Shown: positions 43,126 through 51,881, counted from the first letter of the stretch. The stretch is DNA of 64,000 nt from Bacillota bacterium (GCA_017442785.1 JAFRZB010000042.1:47817-111816); one strand, 5' to 3'. Notes: generated from the letters alone by a model not told the origin. Made by a program: numbers and translations.

Positions 43126-44190
43126 ATGCTTAAAAGTCATTACGATACAGTAATAATAGGCGCAGGGCCTGCGGGGCTTGCGTGCGCGCTTACGCTGAAA
43201 GAGCTGGGCGCGGAGGACTTCGTAGTGCTGGAGCGCTTCGAATTCCCGCGTGACAAGTGCTGCGCGGGATACATCACAGGCAAGACAAGGCAGGCATACG
43301 AGTCCTTCGGGCTCAACATAGAGGAGTGCCATTATTCCTTCATAGAGGATTTCGGCATATATTTCAGGGGCAGGGAGCGCCAGAAGATAACCAACCGCTT
43401 CCTGTATACCAACCGGGGCATAGACAGGATGGAGCTGGACCACGCCTTCTTCAGGCTCGCAAAGGAAAAGGGCGTCTGCATAGAGGAAAACTGCCGCGTA
43501 AGCTCCATAGATCTGCCTTCGCGGACGGTCACCGTCAACGATCAGGATACGGTGAGCTTCGGAAAGCTCGTCATAGCGGACGGCACCATGGGCACCGGCT
43601 GCAGACTTCAGGAGGCGCAGAGGCGCAACATAGCCATGCAGCTCATATTCCAAAGCGGCCGGCCGGACAGCATAGAGCTGCATTTTGGCATATCCCCTAA
43701 GGGCTACGGATGGATAAGCAGCTTCGGCGGGCTTACCAACATAGGTCTTACGGACGAATTCAGGAAGGACGCAGATTATCAGGAGCTCTTTGCATCATAC
43801 ATGAGGGGCGCGGGCTTCGATCCAGACAGCCTCATCAGGGAGGGCTCACTGCACGCCGCGTTCACGCCTATAGGAGTAAAGGAGCCAATACTGGACGGCT
43901 GCGCATATTTCGCGGGAGACGCTCTCGGCGCCTGCGACCCGTTTACGCTCTCGGGACTTAGGTACGGGCTTAAGAGCGGACAGAAAGCCGCGGAGTCCGT
44001 ATCCACCGGAGATCAGGACATGTACAGGCGCTATGCGCGAAGGCTCAGGGCAAGGTTCCGCTTTTCAAGAGTCCTGATGAAGCTGTTCTATACCGGCTTT
44101 GCCCGGTACATGGTCTTCAATGTGGGCTGCAGGTATTTCGGCGGCTTCATATCGGCCGTGTTCAACAATTACTTCGTGAACAAAAAGTAG
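43126..44190 (+). CDS. FAD-dependent oxidoreductase, geranylgeranyl reductase-like
   Basis: 354 residues. N-terminal dinucleotide fold YDTVIIGAGPAGLACALTLKELGAEDFVVLER (GxGxxG plus acidic end), the PRDKCCAGYIT segment typical of geranylgeranyl-reductase and PHBH-like flavoproteins, and a second FAD motif YFAGDALGACDPFTLSGLRYGLKSG. Such enzymes reduce double bonds of isoprenoids or hydroxylate aromatics; in an anaerobe reduction is the likelier. It follows the activase gene by 14 bp, so it may belong functionally with that pair as electron donor or product enzyme. Substrate unknown. Confidence 0.78.
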   Translation: MLKSHYDTVIIGAGPAGLACALTLKELGAEDFVVLERFEFPRDKCCAGYITGKTRQAYESFGLNIEECHYSFIEDFGIYFRGRERQKITNRFLYTNRGIDRMELDHAFFRLAKEKGVCIEENCRVSSIDLPSRTVTVNDQDTVSFGKLVIADGTMGTGCRLQEAQRRNIAMQLIFQSGRPDSIELHFGISPKGYGWISSFGGLTNIGLTDEFRKDADYQELFASYMRGAGFDPDSLIREGSLHAAFTPIGVKEPILDGCAYFAGDALGACDPFTLSGLRYGLKSGQKAAESVSTGDQDMYRRYARRLRARFRFSRVLMKLFYTGFARYMVFNVGCRYFGGFISAVFNNYFVNKK

Positions 44191-44200
44191 GAGGCCCGAG

Positions 44201-45292
44201 TTGTATACCATAAGGACAGCTGAAAAAAAGGATAAGGACAGGCTATTGGAGATCTATGCCTCCGCAAGGAAGCGCATGGCAGAAGGCGGAAACCCCAACC
44301 AGTGGGGGAACATAACGCCAAGAGAGGAGCTCATAGATAAGGACCTTGAGGTGGGCAGGAGCCTCGCGGTGTGCGACGGAGACGTTATCTGCGGAGTGTT
44401 CGCACTGTTTTCCGGAGCGGATCCCACCTACGGTTACATAGAGGGCCGGGGATGGCTCAACGACAGGCCGTACCTTACCATACACAGGATAGCAAGGGCC
44501 GACGGCGCCCGCGGGGTATTCGACGCTGCCATGGAATACTGCAAAAAGCGCTCGGACAACATAAGGATAGACACCCACAGGGACAATGCGCCGATGCTGC
44601 ACCTTGTAAGGAAGCACGGCTTTAAGGAGTGCGGGATAATATATCTTGCCAACGGAAGCCCCAGGATCGCTTTCCAGTGGACATCCGCGCAGGAGGCAGA
44701 AAGGAAGGATACTATGGATCTTACACTTGAAAAGGCAAAAGAGCTCAATAAGGACATGGTGACGGAGGATCACCTCATAATACACTCCCTTAACGTCTGC
44801 TATGCCATGGGCGCCATGGCCGAGCATTTCGGGGAGGACAAGGAGCACTGGATGGCCGTGGGCTATCTCCACGACTACGACTACGAGAAGCATCCGGAGG
44901 AGCACCTTCAGTACACGGAGGAGCCGCTGCTGGCCGCGGGAGTATCCCCGGAGGACGTGCGCGCCATAATGAGCCACGGCTGGAGCATCATTAACGACGT
45001 GGAGCCGCAGACCGACATGGAAAAGAGCCTGTTTGCCGTGGACGAGCTTACGGGAATAATCCAGGCCTGCGCGAGGATGCGCCCGGAGGGGATATCGGAC
45101 CTTGAGGTAAAGAGCTTCATGAAGAAGTTCAAGGACAAAAAGTTCGCCGCCAAGTGCGACCGCGAGCTCATAAAGAAGGGCTGCGGGCTGCTTGGGATGG
45201 AGGTCTCCGAGGTGGCTGCCATATGCATAGAGGGCATGAGGCAGCATGCCGCCGAGATAGGGCTGCTGGGGACCGCGCACGCGGAAGCATAA
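44201..45292 (+). CDS. GNAT acetyltransferase - HD phosphohydrolase fusion
   Basis: 363 residues with two domains. Residues 1-165 are a GNAT N-acyltransferase (MYTIRTAEKKDKDRLLEIYASARKRM, then IHRIARADGARGVFDAAMEYC and IDTHRDNAPMLHLVRKHGF). Residues 180-350 are an HD-domain hydrolase (H in HLIIHSLNVCYAMGAMA, then GYLHDYDYEKHP and a later His/Asp region). The TTG start has AGGAGG overlapping the stop of the gene before. A stand-alone HD protein of this kind is common in Clostridia, but fusion to GNAT is not usual. The substrates of both halves are unknown. Confidence 0.8.
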   Translation: MYTIRTAEKKDKDRLLEIYASARKRMAEGGNPNQWGNITPREELIDKDLEVGRSLAVCDGDVICGVFALFSGADPTYGYIEGRGWLNDRPYLTIHRIARADGARGVFDAAMEYCKKRSDNIRIDTHRDNAPMLHLVRKHGFKECGIIYLANGSPRIAFQWTSAQEAERKDTMDLTLEKAKELNKDMVTEDHLIIHSLNVCYAMGAMAEHFGEDKEHWMAVGYLHDYDYEKHPEEHLQYTEEPLLAAGVSPEDVRAIMSHGWSIINDVEPQTDMEKSLFAVDELTGIIQACARMRPEGISDLEVKSFMKKFKDKKFAAKCDRELIKKGCGLLGMEVSEVAAICIEGMRQHAAEIGLLGTAHAEA

Positions 45293-45336
45293 ATATTTAT
45301 TTGACAGGCAAATAAGTATATTATTTTACATAACTG

Positions 45337-45345
45337 TGATATAAT
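45337..45345 (+). promoter_or_regulatory. Extended -10 promoter for the riboswitch transcript
   Basis: TGATATAAT carries the TGn extension before a perfect TATAAT (45340-45345). No well-spaced -35 is seen; a TTGACA at 45301 is too far. Start near 45352. Confidence 0.55.
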
Positions 45346-45354
45346 CCAACAGTA

Positions 45355-45540
45355 ACGATCACTGTTCAGGTGCCCCGGGTATCCGGGGATAATAGGGAAA
45401 CGGGTGCGAATCCCGTACGATCCGGTCACTGTAACGGAGAGCTTAAGCGCAACATGCCATTGCCCAAGAGGTGAGAAGGCGCGCCACGCAAAGACCCGAA
45501 GTCAGGAGACCTGCCTGAGCGGAACGATAAGTATCTTCCT
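45355..45540 (+). promoter_or_regulatory. Cobalamin (B12) riboswitch
   Basis: The conserved core of the class is visible in order: CAGGTGCCCC, AATAGGGAAACGGGTGCGAA, CCGGTCACTGTAACGG, a GC-rich middle, and the terminal AAGTCAGGAGACCTGCC, followed by GAACGATAAG. Binding of a cobalamin would favour the terminator at 45611-45643 and shut down the BtuFCD-like genes that follow. Confidence 0.95.
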
Positions 45541-45610
45541 GAGAGAGTAGCTTGTCTGAACATGTTGTTTTCACGCGGGGCTTTTTGCGCCTGCAGTTAA
45601 CGGATGATCT

Positions 45611-45643
45611 GCGCTTTCCGGAAGGTACCGGAAAGCGCTTTTA
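45611..45643 (+). terminator. Riboswitch expression-platform terminator
   Basis: An 11-bp perfect stem, GCGCTTTCCGG (45611-45621) with CCGGAAAGCGC (45628-45638), then TTTT, placed between the B12 aptamer and the first transporter gene. Confidence 0.85.
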
Positions 45644-45670
45644 ATTGGTTCTTAAGAAAAGGAGAAAAGA

Positions 45671-46738
45671 ATGAAGACCAGAAAGATCATCGCGCTCGTG
45701 CTGGCGCTGGTAATGGCACTTGGAATGCTTACCGCGTGCGGCACACAAAACAACACGGCGCCGGCGCCCGGCAACACCAACAACGGCAATAACGGCAACA
45801 ATACCAACACAGAGCCGGTCGCAAGCCACTATCCTGTCACCATCGACACCTACAACTATGCCAAGGAGCAGATAAAGGTGACCTTCGACAAGATGCCGGA
45901 AAAGGTAGTCTGCACCAACCAGACCCAGACAGAGCTGATGCTCTACTTCGGCCTTGACAAGTACATCGCCGGAATGGCTTACCTCGACGGTGCCGTAAGG
46001 TCCGACCTTCAGGCTCAGTACGATGCCCTCAAGGCAGCAGGCAAGGAGCTTACCGTAAAGGGCTACCCCTCCAAGGAAGTTGTGCTTGCACTTGAGCCGG
46101 ACTTCATCTTCGGATGGAGGAGCGCCTTTGCGGACAAGTCCCTGGGCGATGTTTCCGAGTGGCACAAGCTCGGTACCAACACCATGATACTCCGCTGCTC
46201 CAACAACACCGTAAACAAGAGGGATCTTGATGCGGTACTTGCAGACATCGCAGACATCGGAGCGATATTCGACATAGAGGACAAGACCGACAAGTATATT
46301 GCCGACACCAAGGCTCTCATCCAGAAGATCGACGAGAAGGTAGCCAGCCTCGACAGGTCTCCGTACAGAGCCGTGATCATAGAACCCATGGGCGAAGGCA
46401 GCTGGTACTGCTGGGGCAGCAACACCCTTACCGGAAACCTCGTAGTCAAGGCGGGCGGCGAGTACGCTCTTCCTGCAGGAGGAAACCTCTCCATAGAGGA
46501 CATAGTTAAGATCAATCCCGAAGTCATAATCGTAGATTACATGGAAGAAGAAGGCAAGACCACCGCTGAGTGCGAGGCTGCTGCTATCGCCACCATCACC
46601 GGTGTAGAGGCTCTGGCCGAAGTTCCCGCTGTAAAGAACGGCAAGGTAATGGCTGTAAACCTCACTGACGTATACGGCGGCGGCATCCGCATGGTGCCCT
46701 CCGTAGAGGCCATGTTCAACTTCATGTACGGTAAATGA
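45671..46738 (+). CDS. Corrinoid-type ABC transporter substrate-binding lipoprotein (BtuF-like)
   Basis: 355 residues. Lipoprotein signal with lipobox LTAC, an N/G/T-rich linker, and a type III (PeriplBP_2) binding fold: KVVCTNQTQTELMLYFGLDKYIAGM, PSKEVVLALEPDFIFGWR, IVKINPEVIIVDY and VPAVKNGKVMAVNLTDVYGGGIRM. The family binds cobalamin, haem or Fe-siderophores. The B12 riboswitch directly upstream makes a corrinoid the best assignment. The first 125 bp are nearly identical to the start of the second binding-protein gene at 48996. The stop overlaps the permease start (ATGA). Confidence 0.87.
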   Translation: MKTRKIIALVLALVMALGMLTACGTQNNTAPAPGNTNNGNNGNNTNTEPVASHYPVTIDTYNYAKEQIKVTFDKMPEKVVCTNQTQTELMLYFGLDKYIAGMAYLDGAVRSDLQAQYDALKAAGKELTVKGYPSKEVVLALEPDFIFGWRSAFADKSLGDVSEWHKLGTNTMILRCSNNTVNKRDLDAVLADIADIGAIFDIEDKTDKYIADTKALIQKIDEKVASLDRSPYRAVIIEPMGEGSWYCWGSNTLTGNLVVKAGGEYALPAGGNLSIEDIVKINPEVIIVDYMEEEGKTTAECEAAAIATITGVEALAEVPAVKNGKVMAVNLTDVYGGGIRMVPSVEAMFNFMYGK

Positions 46739-47856
46739 GCAGGGAATCACTGATAAACAGGAAGCACATAGTTTTAAGGATGATGATAATAGTCTTTATC
46801 ATCATCCTTGTGCTGTCCATTTTGCTTGCGGTCACCATCGGAGCGGTGAAGATACCGCTTGGAGACGTATACCGCATAGTGCTTTACAATGCCACACACT
46901 TTAAGATAGGCTCCATAGAGACCGGTATACTTATCGGAGACCTGGACTTTGCGTCAAAAGGGACTATGTATGAGATAGTCTGGAACGTAAGGATGCCCAG
47001 AGTAATGATGGGCGCGATAGTAGGCGTCCTCCTCGCCATGTGCGGCGTGGTGATGCAGGCTACAGTGCAGAACCCGCTTGCGGACCCGTATATTCTGGGC
47101 ATCTCTTCCGGAGCCTCACTGGGCGCGACATTCTCGATAATGGTAGGAGCGTCGGCGATCTTTACGGGATTTCTGGCTACCATGGGCACTGCATTCTGGG
47201 CGTTCCTCGGAGCGCTTGGCGCCATGGCTCTTGTCATGGCTCTTGCGCACATAGGCGGCGGAAGGATCACATCCGCCAAACTGGTTTTGGCGGGCTGCGT
47301 GGTAGGAAGTCTTTGCGGAGCCTTTACGAACATCATAGTGTACATAGGCCAGGACGCGGAGAACATGAAAAACGTCACCTACTGGCTGATGGGCAGCATG
47401 ACAGCGGCAAGATGGCACAATCTTCCGCTGCCGGGAATATGTGCCGCTGCCGGGCTGCTGTTCTTCCTGACTCAGCTTAGGACTATGAACACGCTGCTTT
47501 TGGGAGACGAAGCTGCCATTACGCTGGGCATAGACCTTGGCAAGAGGCGCAGGATATACATGCTCATAACCTCGCTGCTCTCGGCCGTTGCGGTATGCAC
47601 CTGCGGTATAGTGGGCTTTGTCGGCCTTATGGTGCCGCATATCGTAAGGGGCTTCGTAGGATCCGACCACAGGTTCCTTCTTCCGATAGCGGCTCTTTCC
47701 GGCGGGATATTCCTGATATGGACAGACGTGCTGGCAAGGGTAGTGATGCCCAACTCGGAGATCCCGATAGGTGTCATAACCTCCGCGATAGGAGCCCCGA
47801 TCTTCGTTTACATGATGATCAAGAAGTCCTACGGATTCGGGGGTGGCGACAGATGA
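46735..47856 (+). CDS. Corrinoid-type ABC transporter permease (BtuC/FecCD family)
   Basis: 373 residues, about ten membrane helices. Family motifs are clear: RMPRVMMGAIVGVLLAMCGVVMQATVQNPLADPYILGISSGASLGA at the front, LGDEAAITLGIDL in the coupling region, and GIVGFVGLMVPHIVRGFVGSDHR near the C-terminus. It forms the membrane dimer of a BtuCD-like importer with the genes either side; both junctions overlap by 4 bp. Confidence 0.92.
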   Translation: MSRESLINRKHIVLRMMIIVFIIILVLSILLAVTIGAVKIPLGDVYRIVLYNATHFKIGSIETGILIGDLDFASKGTMYEIVWNVRMPRVMMGAIVGVLLAMCGVVMQATVQNPLADPYILGISSGASLGATFSIMVGASAIFTGFLATMGTAFWAFLGALGAMALVMALAHIGGGRITSAKLVLAGCVVGSLCGAFTNIIVYIGQDAENMKNVTYWLMGSMTAARWHNLPLPGICAAAGLLFFLTQLRTMNTLLLGDEAAITLGIDLGKRRRIYMLITSLLSAVAVCTCGIVGFVGLMVPHIVRGFVGSDHRFLLPIAALSGGIFLIWTDVLARVVMPNSEIPIGVITSAIGAPIFVYMMIKKSYGFGGGDR

Positions 47857-48629
47857 AGCTGGAAACAAAAGATGTCGTCGTTACCCTATCCAGAAAGGAC
47901 ATCGTAAAAAAAGTATCCCTTCAGGTAAAGAACAACGATTTCGTAGGTCTCCTCGGCCCCAACGGAAGCGGCAAGACCACGCTCCTGAAAAGCATATACA
48001 GGGTCCTCAAGCCTTCCGCGGGGTATATCTACCTTGACGATGCAGACATAAGGATGCTGGATTACAGGCAGACCGCAAAGCGCATGGGCGTAGTGAGCCA
48101 GTTCAACAACCTGGCCTTTGATTTTACGGTAGAGGACATGGTCCTCATGGGCAGGTCTCCCCACAAGAAGGCCTTCGAAAAGGATACCGAAGAGGACTAC
48201 GCCATAGCCCACGAGGCGCTGAGAAAGGTGGACATGCTGGACTTCAAGGACCGCAGCTTTCTGACTCTTTCCGGAGGTGAGAAGCAGAGGATAATCCTTG
48301 CAAGGGCCCTTGCGCAGCAGGTGGAGATGCTTATACTCGACGAGCCCACCAACCATCTGGACATAAAGTACCAGATCCAGATAATGGATGTGGTAAAGTC
48401 CCTGGGCGTGGGGGTGCTGGCTGCTCTGCACGATCTAAACCTGACGCTGATGTACTGCAATTACGTGTACGTTCTTAAGGACGGCTGCATAGTGGCCGAC
48501 GGACCAACCGAGGAGATAATCACCGAGGAGCTCATAAGGAACGTATACGAGGTGGAATGCTCCGTTGAGAGGCATCCCAGAAGCGGCAAGCTGCATGTAA
48601 CGTTCTTCTCTAATCTTAAGGAGGCTTAG
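47853..48629 (+). CDS. Corrinoid-type ABC transporter ATPase (BtuD/FecE family)
   Basis: 258 residues. Walker A GPNGSGKTTLLKS, Q-loop SQFNNLAFDFTVEDMVLMGR (typical FecE family), signature LSGGEKQRIILARALAQQ, Walker B MLILDEPTNHLD and H-loop ALHDLNLTL. ATG 47853 overlaps the permease stop (ATGA); a longer frame from 47595 is only overlap with the permease gene. It powers the importer of the two preceding genes and is followed by the CGGC protein gene within 3 bp. Confidence 0.93.
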   Translation: MKLETKDVVVTLSRKDIVKKVSLQVKNNDFVGLLGPNGSGKTTLLKSIYRVLKPSAGYIYLDDADIRMLDYRQTAKRMGVVSQFNNLAFDFTVEDMVLMGRSPHKKAFEKDTEEDYAIAHEALRKVDMLDFKDRSFLTLSGGEKQRIILARALAQQVEMLILDEPTNHLDIKYQIQIMDVVKSLGVGVLAALHDLNLTLMYCNYVYVLKDGCIVADGPTEEIITEELIRNVYEVECSVERHPRSGKLHVTFFSNLKEA

Positions 48630-48632
48630 GCA

Positions 48633-48965
48633 ATGAAGATAGCAATGATAAACTGCCTGAAGGCCAATGAGGTCTGTACGGGAGCGGGCTGTCTTAAGGC
48701 GTTCAACGGCAGAACGAAGCACTTTGAACAATATGCGGGGACAGACCTGGAACTTGTTGCCATGGCCCGCTGCAACGGCTGTGAGGCAGGGATCGACGAA
48801 GGCTTTAAGGAAAAGCTGGACCGCATAGTATCCATAGGCACGGAGGTATGTCATGTGGGCGTATGCACCGTGCGCAAAGACCTTGGTAAGGAATGCCCCG
48901 TCATAACCGAGGCTCTTGAGTATCTTCAGGAGCGCGGCATAAAGATCGTAAGGGGCACTCACTGA
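48633..48965 (+). CDS. CGGC-domain small Cys-rich protein
   Basis: 110 residues matching the CGGC-domain family (putative metal-binding): MKIAMINCLKANEVCTGAGCLKAFNGR, then MARCNGCEAG, where the family's CGGC reads CNGC, and TEVCHVGVCTVRKD, ending with EALEYLQERGIKIVRGTH. Nine cysteines or so in a short soluble chain suggest metal or redox chemistry. It sits 3 bp after the first importer ATPase gene and before the second importer, so it may handle the transported metal-cofactor; this is inference. Confidence 0.75.
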   Translation: MKIAMINCLKANEVCTGAGCLKAFNGRTKHFEQYAGTDLELVAMARCNGCEAGIDEGFKEKLDRIVSIGTEVCHVGVCTVRKDLGKECPVITEALEYLQERGIKIVRGTH

Positions 48966-48995
48966 TAATATTCTATTTTTCAAAAGGAGGTAAAC

Positions 48996-50018
48996 ATGAA
49001 AATCAGAAAGATCATCGCGCTCGTGCTGGCGCTGGTAATGGCACTCGGTGTGCTTACCGCGTGCGGCACGCAGAACAACACCGCGCCGGCGCCCGGCAAC
49101 ACCAACAACGGCAATAACGCGCCCTCAAAGGACGAATACGGCACAGTCACCATCCAGAACGGCGAACGCACCGTGACATTCACCAAGATGCCGGAGAAGG
49201 TCCTCTGCTGCCATCTGTACGCTGCCGAGAACATGGTAATGCTCGGACTTGCGGACAAGATCGTGGGAAAGAACATCGCCACCAACCCGGCGGAAAAGCC
49301 GCTCCCCGAGCTTGCGGACTATTTCAAGAACATACCGGAGATCAAGAACACATATGAGACCGCTGTCGCCACGGGCGCGGACCTTATCATAGGCCAGGTA
49401 AGCGCCTTCAAGGACACCTCGTGGGGCACCTACGAGCAGTTCGCCAACGCCAAGGTAAACTGCCTGACCATAACAGGCACCATCGTTCCCGATGAGACCG
49501 TAGAGGACATCTACACCGACATCAGGAACCTTGGAAAGATCTTCAAGGTAGAGGCCAAGGCCGAAGAGGTCATCCAGAAGATGAAGGACCAGATAGCCGC
49601 TACCAACGCCAAGGTAAAGGACGTAAAGGACGAGGACAAGCCCAGGGTATTCGTATACGACATGTTCAAGGAAGACCAGATCTACACCACAGCGGCAGGT
49701 CTTGAGAGCAACCTCATAGAGCTCGCGGGCGGCATCAACACCACAAGAAAGATGGCGGATTCCCGCTGGTTCATGTGCTCCGTTGAGGTGCTCGTTACGG
49801 CTAACCCGGACATCATAATAATCAACGACTACGGCAAGCAGACCGTTGAGGAGAAGATCAACAAGATCAAGAGCAATCCTGCCTGCGCGGACATCCCTGC
49901 CGTAAAGAACGACAGATTCCTTATCATACCTCTTGTTGAGGTAATGCAGGACATCCGCGCCGCAAACGCCTGCCAGAAGATGGCAGAGTACTTCTACCCG
50001 GATCTCTTCAAGAAGTAA
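48996..50018 (+). CDS. Second BtuF/FecB-like ABC substrate-binding lipoprotein
   Basis: 340 residues with the same lipoprotein leader as the protein encoded at 45671 (lipobox LTAC, GTQNNTAPAPGNTNNGNN linker) but a clearly different mature domain: VTFTKMPEKVLCCHLYAAENMVMLGLADKIVGKN, ATGADLIIGQVSAFKD, TANPDIIIINDYG. It belongs to the cobalamin/siderophore (PeriplBP_2) fold. AAAGGAGG precedes the ATG. No separate riboswitch is present, so it probably depends on the upstream B12-controlled transcript. The ligand may be another corrinoid, a cobinamide, or a haem/siderophore. Confidence 0.85.
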   Translation: MKIRKIIALVLALVMALGVLTACGTQNNTAPAPGNTNNGNNAPSKDEYGTVTIQNGERTVTFTKMPEKVLCCHLYAAENMVMLGLADKIVGKNIATNPAEKPLPELADYFKNIPEIKNTYETAVATGADLIIGQVSAFKDTSWGTYEQFANAKVNCLTITGTIVPDETVEDIYTDIRNLGKIFKVEAKAEEVIQKMKDQIAATNAKVKDVKDEDKPRVFVYDMFKEDQIYTTAAGLESNLIELAGGINTTRKMADSRWFMCSVEVLVTANPDIIIINDYGKQTVEEKINKIKSNPACADIPAVKNDRFLIIPLVEVMQDIRAANACQKMAEYFYPDLFKK

Positions 50019-50030
50019 AGAAACGAGATC

Positions 50031-51092
50031 ATGAAACACAGGACCTGGCATATTTTTCTGTATGTGATCCTCGCGGTCCTGCTGGTGTTTACGCTGATAT
50101 ATACGGTCGGTGTGGGCGCGACGGAGATATCCTTTAAGGACGTTTACTCCATCCTTACCGACCGCGTATTCAACGGCGGAGCCAGGATAGCCGCGGGCGA
50201 GTTCGACGACGTGACTTTTAAGATAGTCTGGCTGATACGTCTGCCCAGGACGCTTTTCGCGCTCCTCGTAGGCGTCGGCCTTTCCATCTGCGGCGCGGCG
50301 ATGCAGGCGCTGGTATTAAACCCGATAGCGGACCCCTACGTGCTGGGCGTTTCTTCCGGAGCTTCCGCGGGCGCGGCAATAGCTTTGCTTGCGCCTATAG
50401 GCTTCATAGAGTGGCAGTACCAGACTACGACCTTCGCCTTCGCGGGAGCGCTCTTCTCGGCCTTTGTGGTATACATACTCGCGAAGCGCGCCGGAGGCGG
50501 CAAGCTCCAGCCGGTGACGCTGCTCCTTGCCGGTACGGCAGTCAACGCGGTCATGAGCGCTATAACCAGCTACCTGGTCTTCAGGGCAAAGAGCCCCGAG
50601 AGCATAGCCGCGGTCTACAACTGGCAGATGGGAGCCATATCCGCCGCTCAGTGGAAGACTCTGTCCATTCCCGCGGTGCTGGTCTGTGTCGGCCTGGTGA
50701 TCTTTACGATAATGGGATCCAGGTTCAACATGATAATGATGGGTGACGAGGACGCGGCTGCCATGGGCATGAGAGTTAAGCTTTTCAGATCCACCATGTT
50801 CATAGTCTGCTCCGTGGTAGTCGCTTCACTCGTGTCCATCACAGGCATCATAGGCTTTGTGGGCCTTGTGGTGCCTCATGTGGTAAGGCTTCTTTCCAGG
50901 ACCAGCGACAACAGGGTAGTGATGCCCATGAGCGCTCTTTTCGGAGCCAGCTACATAATGTGGGCCGATGCCTTCGCAAGGAGCTCCCACGGAGCCTCCG
51001 AGCTGCCGCTGGGCATAGTTACGGCATTCATAGGTGCGCCGTTCTTCATGTTCCTGATGATAAAGAACAGATACGGAGGGCGCGGAAAATGA
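50031..51092 (+). CDS. Second BtuC/FecCD-like ABC permease
   Basis: 353 residues, about ten membrane helices, with RLPRTLFALLVGVGLSICGAAMQALVLNPIADPYVLGVSSGASAGA, MGDEDAAAMGMRV and GIIGFVGLVVPHVVRLLSR. It lies 12 bp after the second binding-protein gene and overlaps the ATPase gene by 4 bp. Sequence is clearly diverged from the first permease (46735), so the two transport systems are old paralogues rather than a recent duplication. Confidence 0.92.
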   Translation: MKHRTWHIFLYVILAVLLVFTLIYTVGVGATEISFKDVYSILTDRVFNGGARIAAGEFDDVTFKIVWLIRLPRTLFALLVGVGLSICGAAMQALVLNPIADPYVLGVSSGASAGAAIALLAPIGFIEWQYQTTTFAFAGALFSAFVVYILAKRAGGGKLQPVTLLLAGTAVNAVMSAITSYLVFRAKSPESIAAVYNWQMGAISAAQWKTLSIPAVLVCVGLVIFTIMGSRFNMIMMGDEDAAAMGMRVKLFRSTMFIVCSVVVASLVSITGIIGFVGLVVPHVVRLLSRTSDNRVVMPMSALFGASYIMWADAFARSSHGASELPLGIVTAFIGAPFFMFLMIKNRYGGRGK

Positions 51093-51835
51093 ATATAAGC
51101 TATGAGGATATCTGCGTAAAGCTGGGAGGAAAGGACATACTCAGCGGAGTGACGCTGAAGTCTCTCGAGGGAAAGATCGTAGGGATAGTAGGCGCCAACG
51201 GCTGCGGAAAGTCCACGCTCATTAAAACGACCTTCGGCATAGTGAACAACCACCGCGGGACCGTTATGGTAAACGGAAAGCCTACGAAGGAATATACCCC
51301 GAGGGAGCTTGCCTCCATGATAGGCTACGTGGGGCAGGACCAGTCCGTCGCTTTCGATTTTTCCGTGCGCGACGTGGTCACCATGGGTCTTTACGCACGC
51401 CAGGACAAGAGGCGCGGCAAGATACTGGTGGATACCGCCATGGTGGACCTCGGAGTATACCAGTTCGCGGACAGGAGCATACAGAGGCTCTCCGGAGGAG
51501 AGCGGAAGATGGTCTTCATCGCAAGAGCCGTGGTGCAGGGCGCGGACATGTTCATACTGGACGAGCCTACGAACCATCTGGACATAAAGCACCAGCTCTT
51601 CGTAATGGACTACCTTAAGAACAGCGGAAAGACCACCGTCATAGTGATACACGACCTGAGGCTGGCCGCCCATTACTGCGACTACCTGTACATGATATCC
51701 GACGGAAAGGTCTATGCGGAAGGGGCGCCGATGGACGTCCTTACTGTCGAAAACGTCCGCCATGTGTTCGGGATAAACGGGCACTCGGAGATAACTGAAA
51801 AGGGCATCCTGGATTTTGCGCTGTTCGAGCAGTAA
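51089..51835 (+). CDS. Second BtuD/FecE-like ABC ATPase
   Basis: 248 residues. Walker A GANGCGKSTLIKT, Q-loop GQDQSVAFDFSVRDVVTMGLY, signature LSGGERKMVFIARAVVQG, Walker B MFILDEPTNHLD and H-loop VIHDLRLAA. Coupled by 4-bp overlap to the second permease. A terminator follows, ending the roughly 6.5-kb importer region. Confidence 0.93.
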   Translation: MNISYEDICVKLGGKDILSGVTLKSLEGKIVGIVGANGCGKSTLIKTTFGIVNNHRGTVMVNGKPTKEYTPRELASMIGYVGQDQSVAFDFSVRDVVTMGLYARQDKRRGKILVDTAMVDLGVYQFADRSIQRLSGGERKMVFIARAVVQGADMFILDEPTNHLDIKHQLFVMDYLKNSGKTTVIVIHDLRLAAHYCDYLYMISDGKVYAEGAPMDVLTVENVRHVFGINGHSEITEKGILDFALFEQ

Positions 51836-51851
51836 ACTGAAAAAACGTTTC

Positions 51852-51881
51852 ATCCGGCCTGATGCCTGCGGGCCGGTTTTT
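51852..51881 (+). terminator. Terminator of the second importer operon
   Basis: CCGGCC (51854-51859) pairs with GGCCGG (51871-51876), followed by TTTTT. Confidence 0.8.

Noticed and set aside
47595-47852. N-terminal extension of the first BtuD-like ATPase
   Set aside because: It only overlaps the permease gene in another frame; the ATPase fold begins at ATG 47853 with ATGA coupling.
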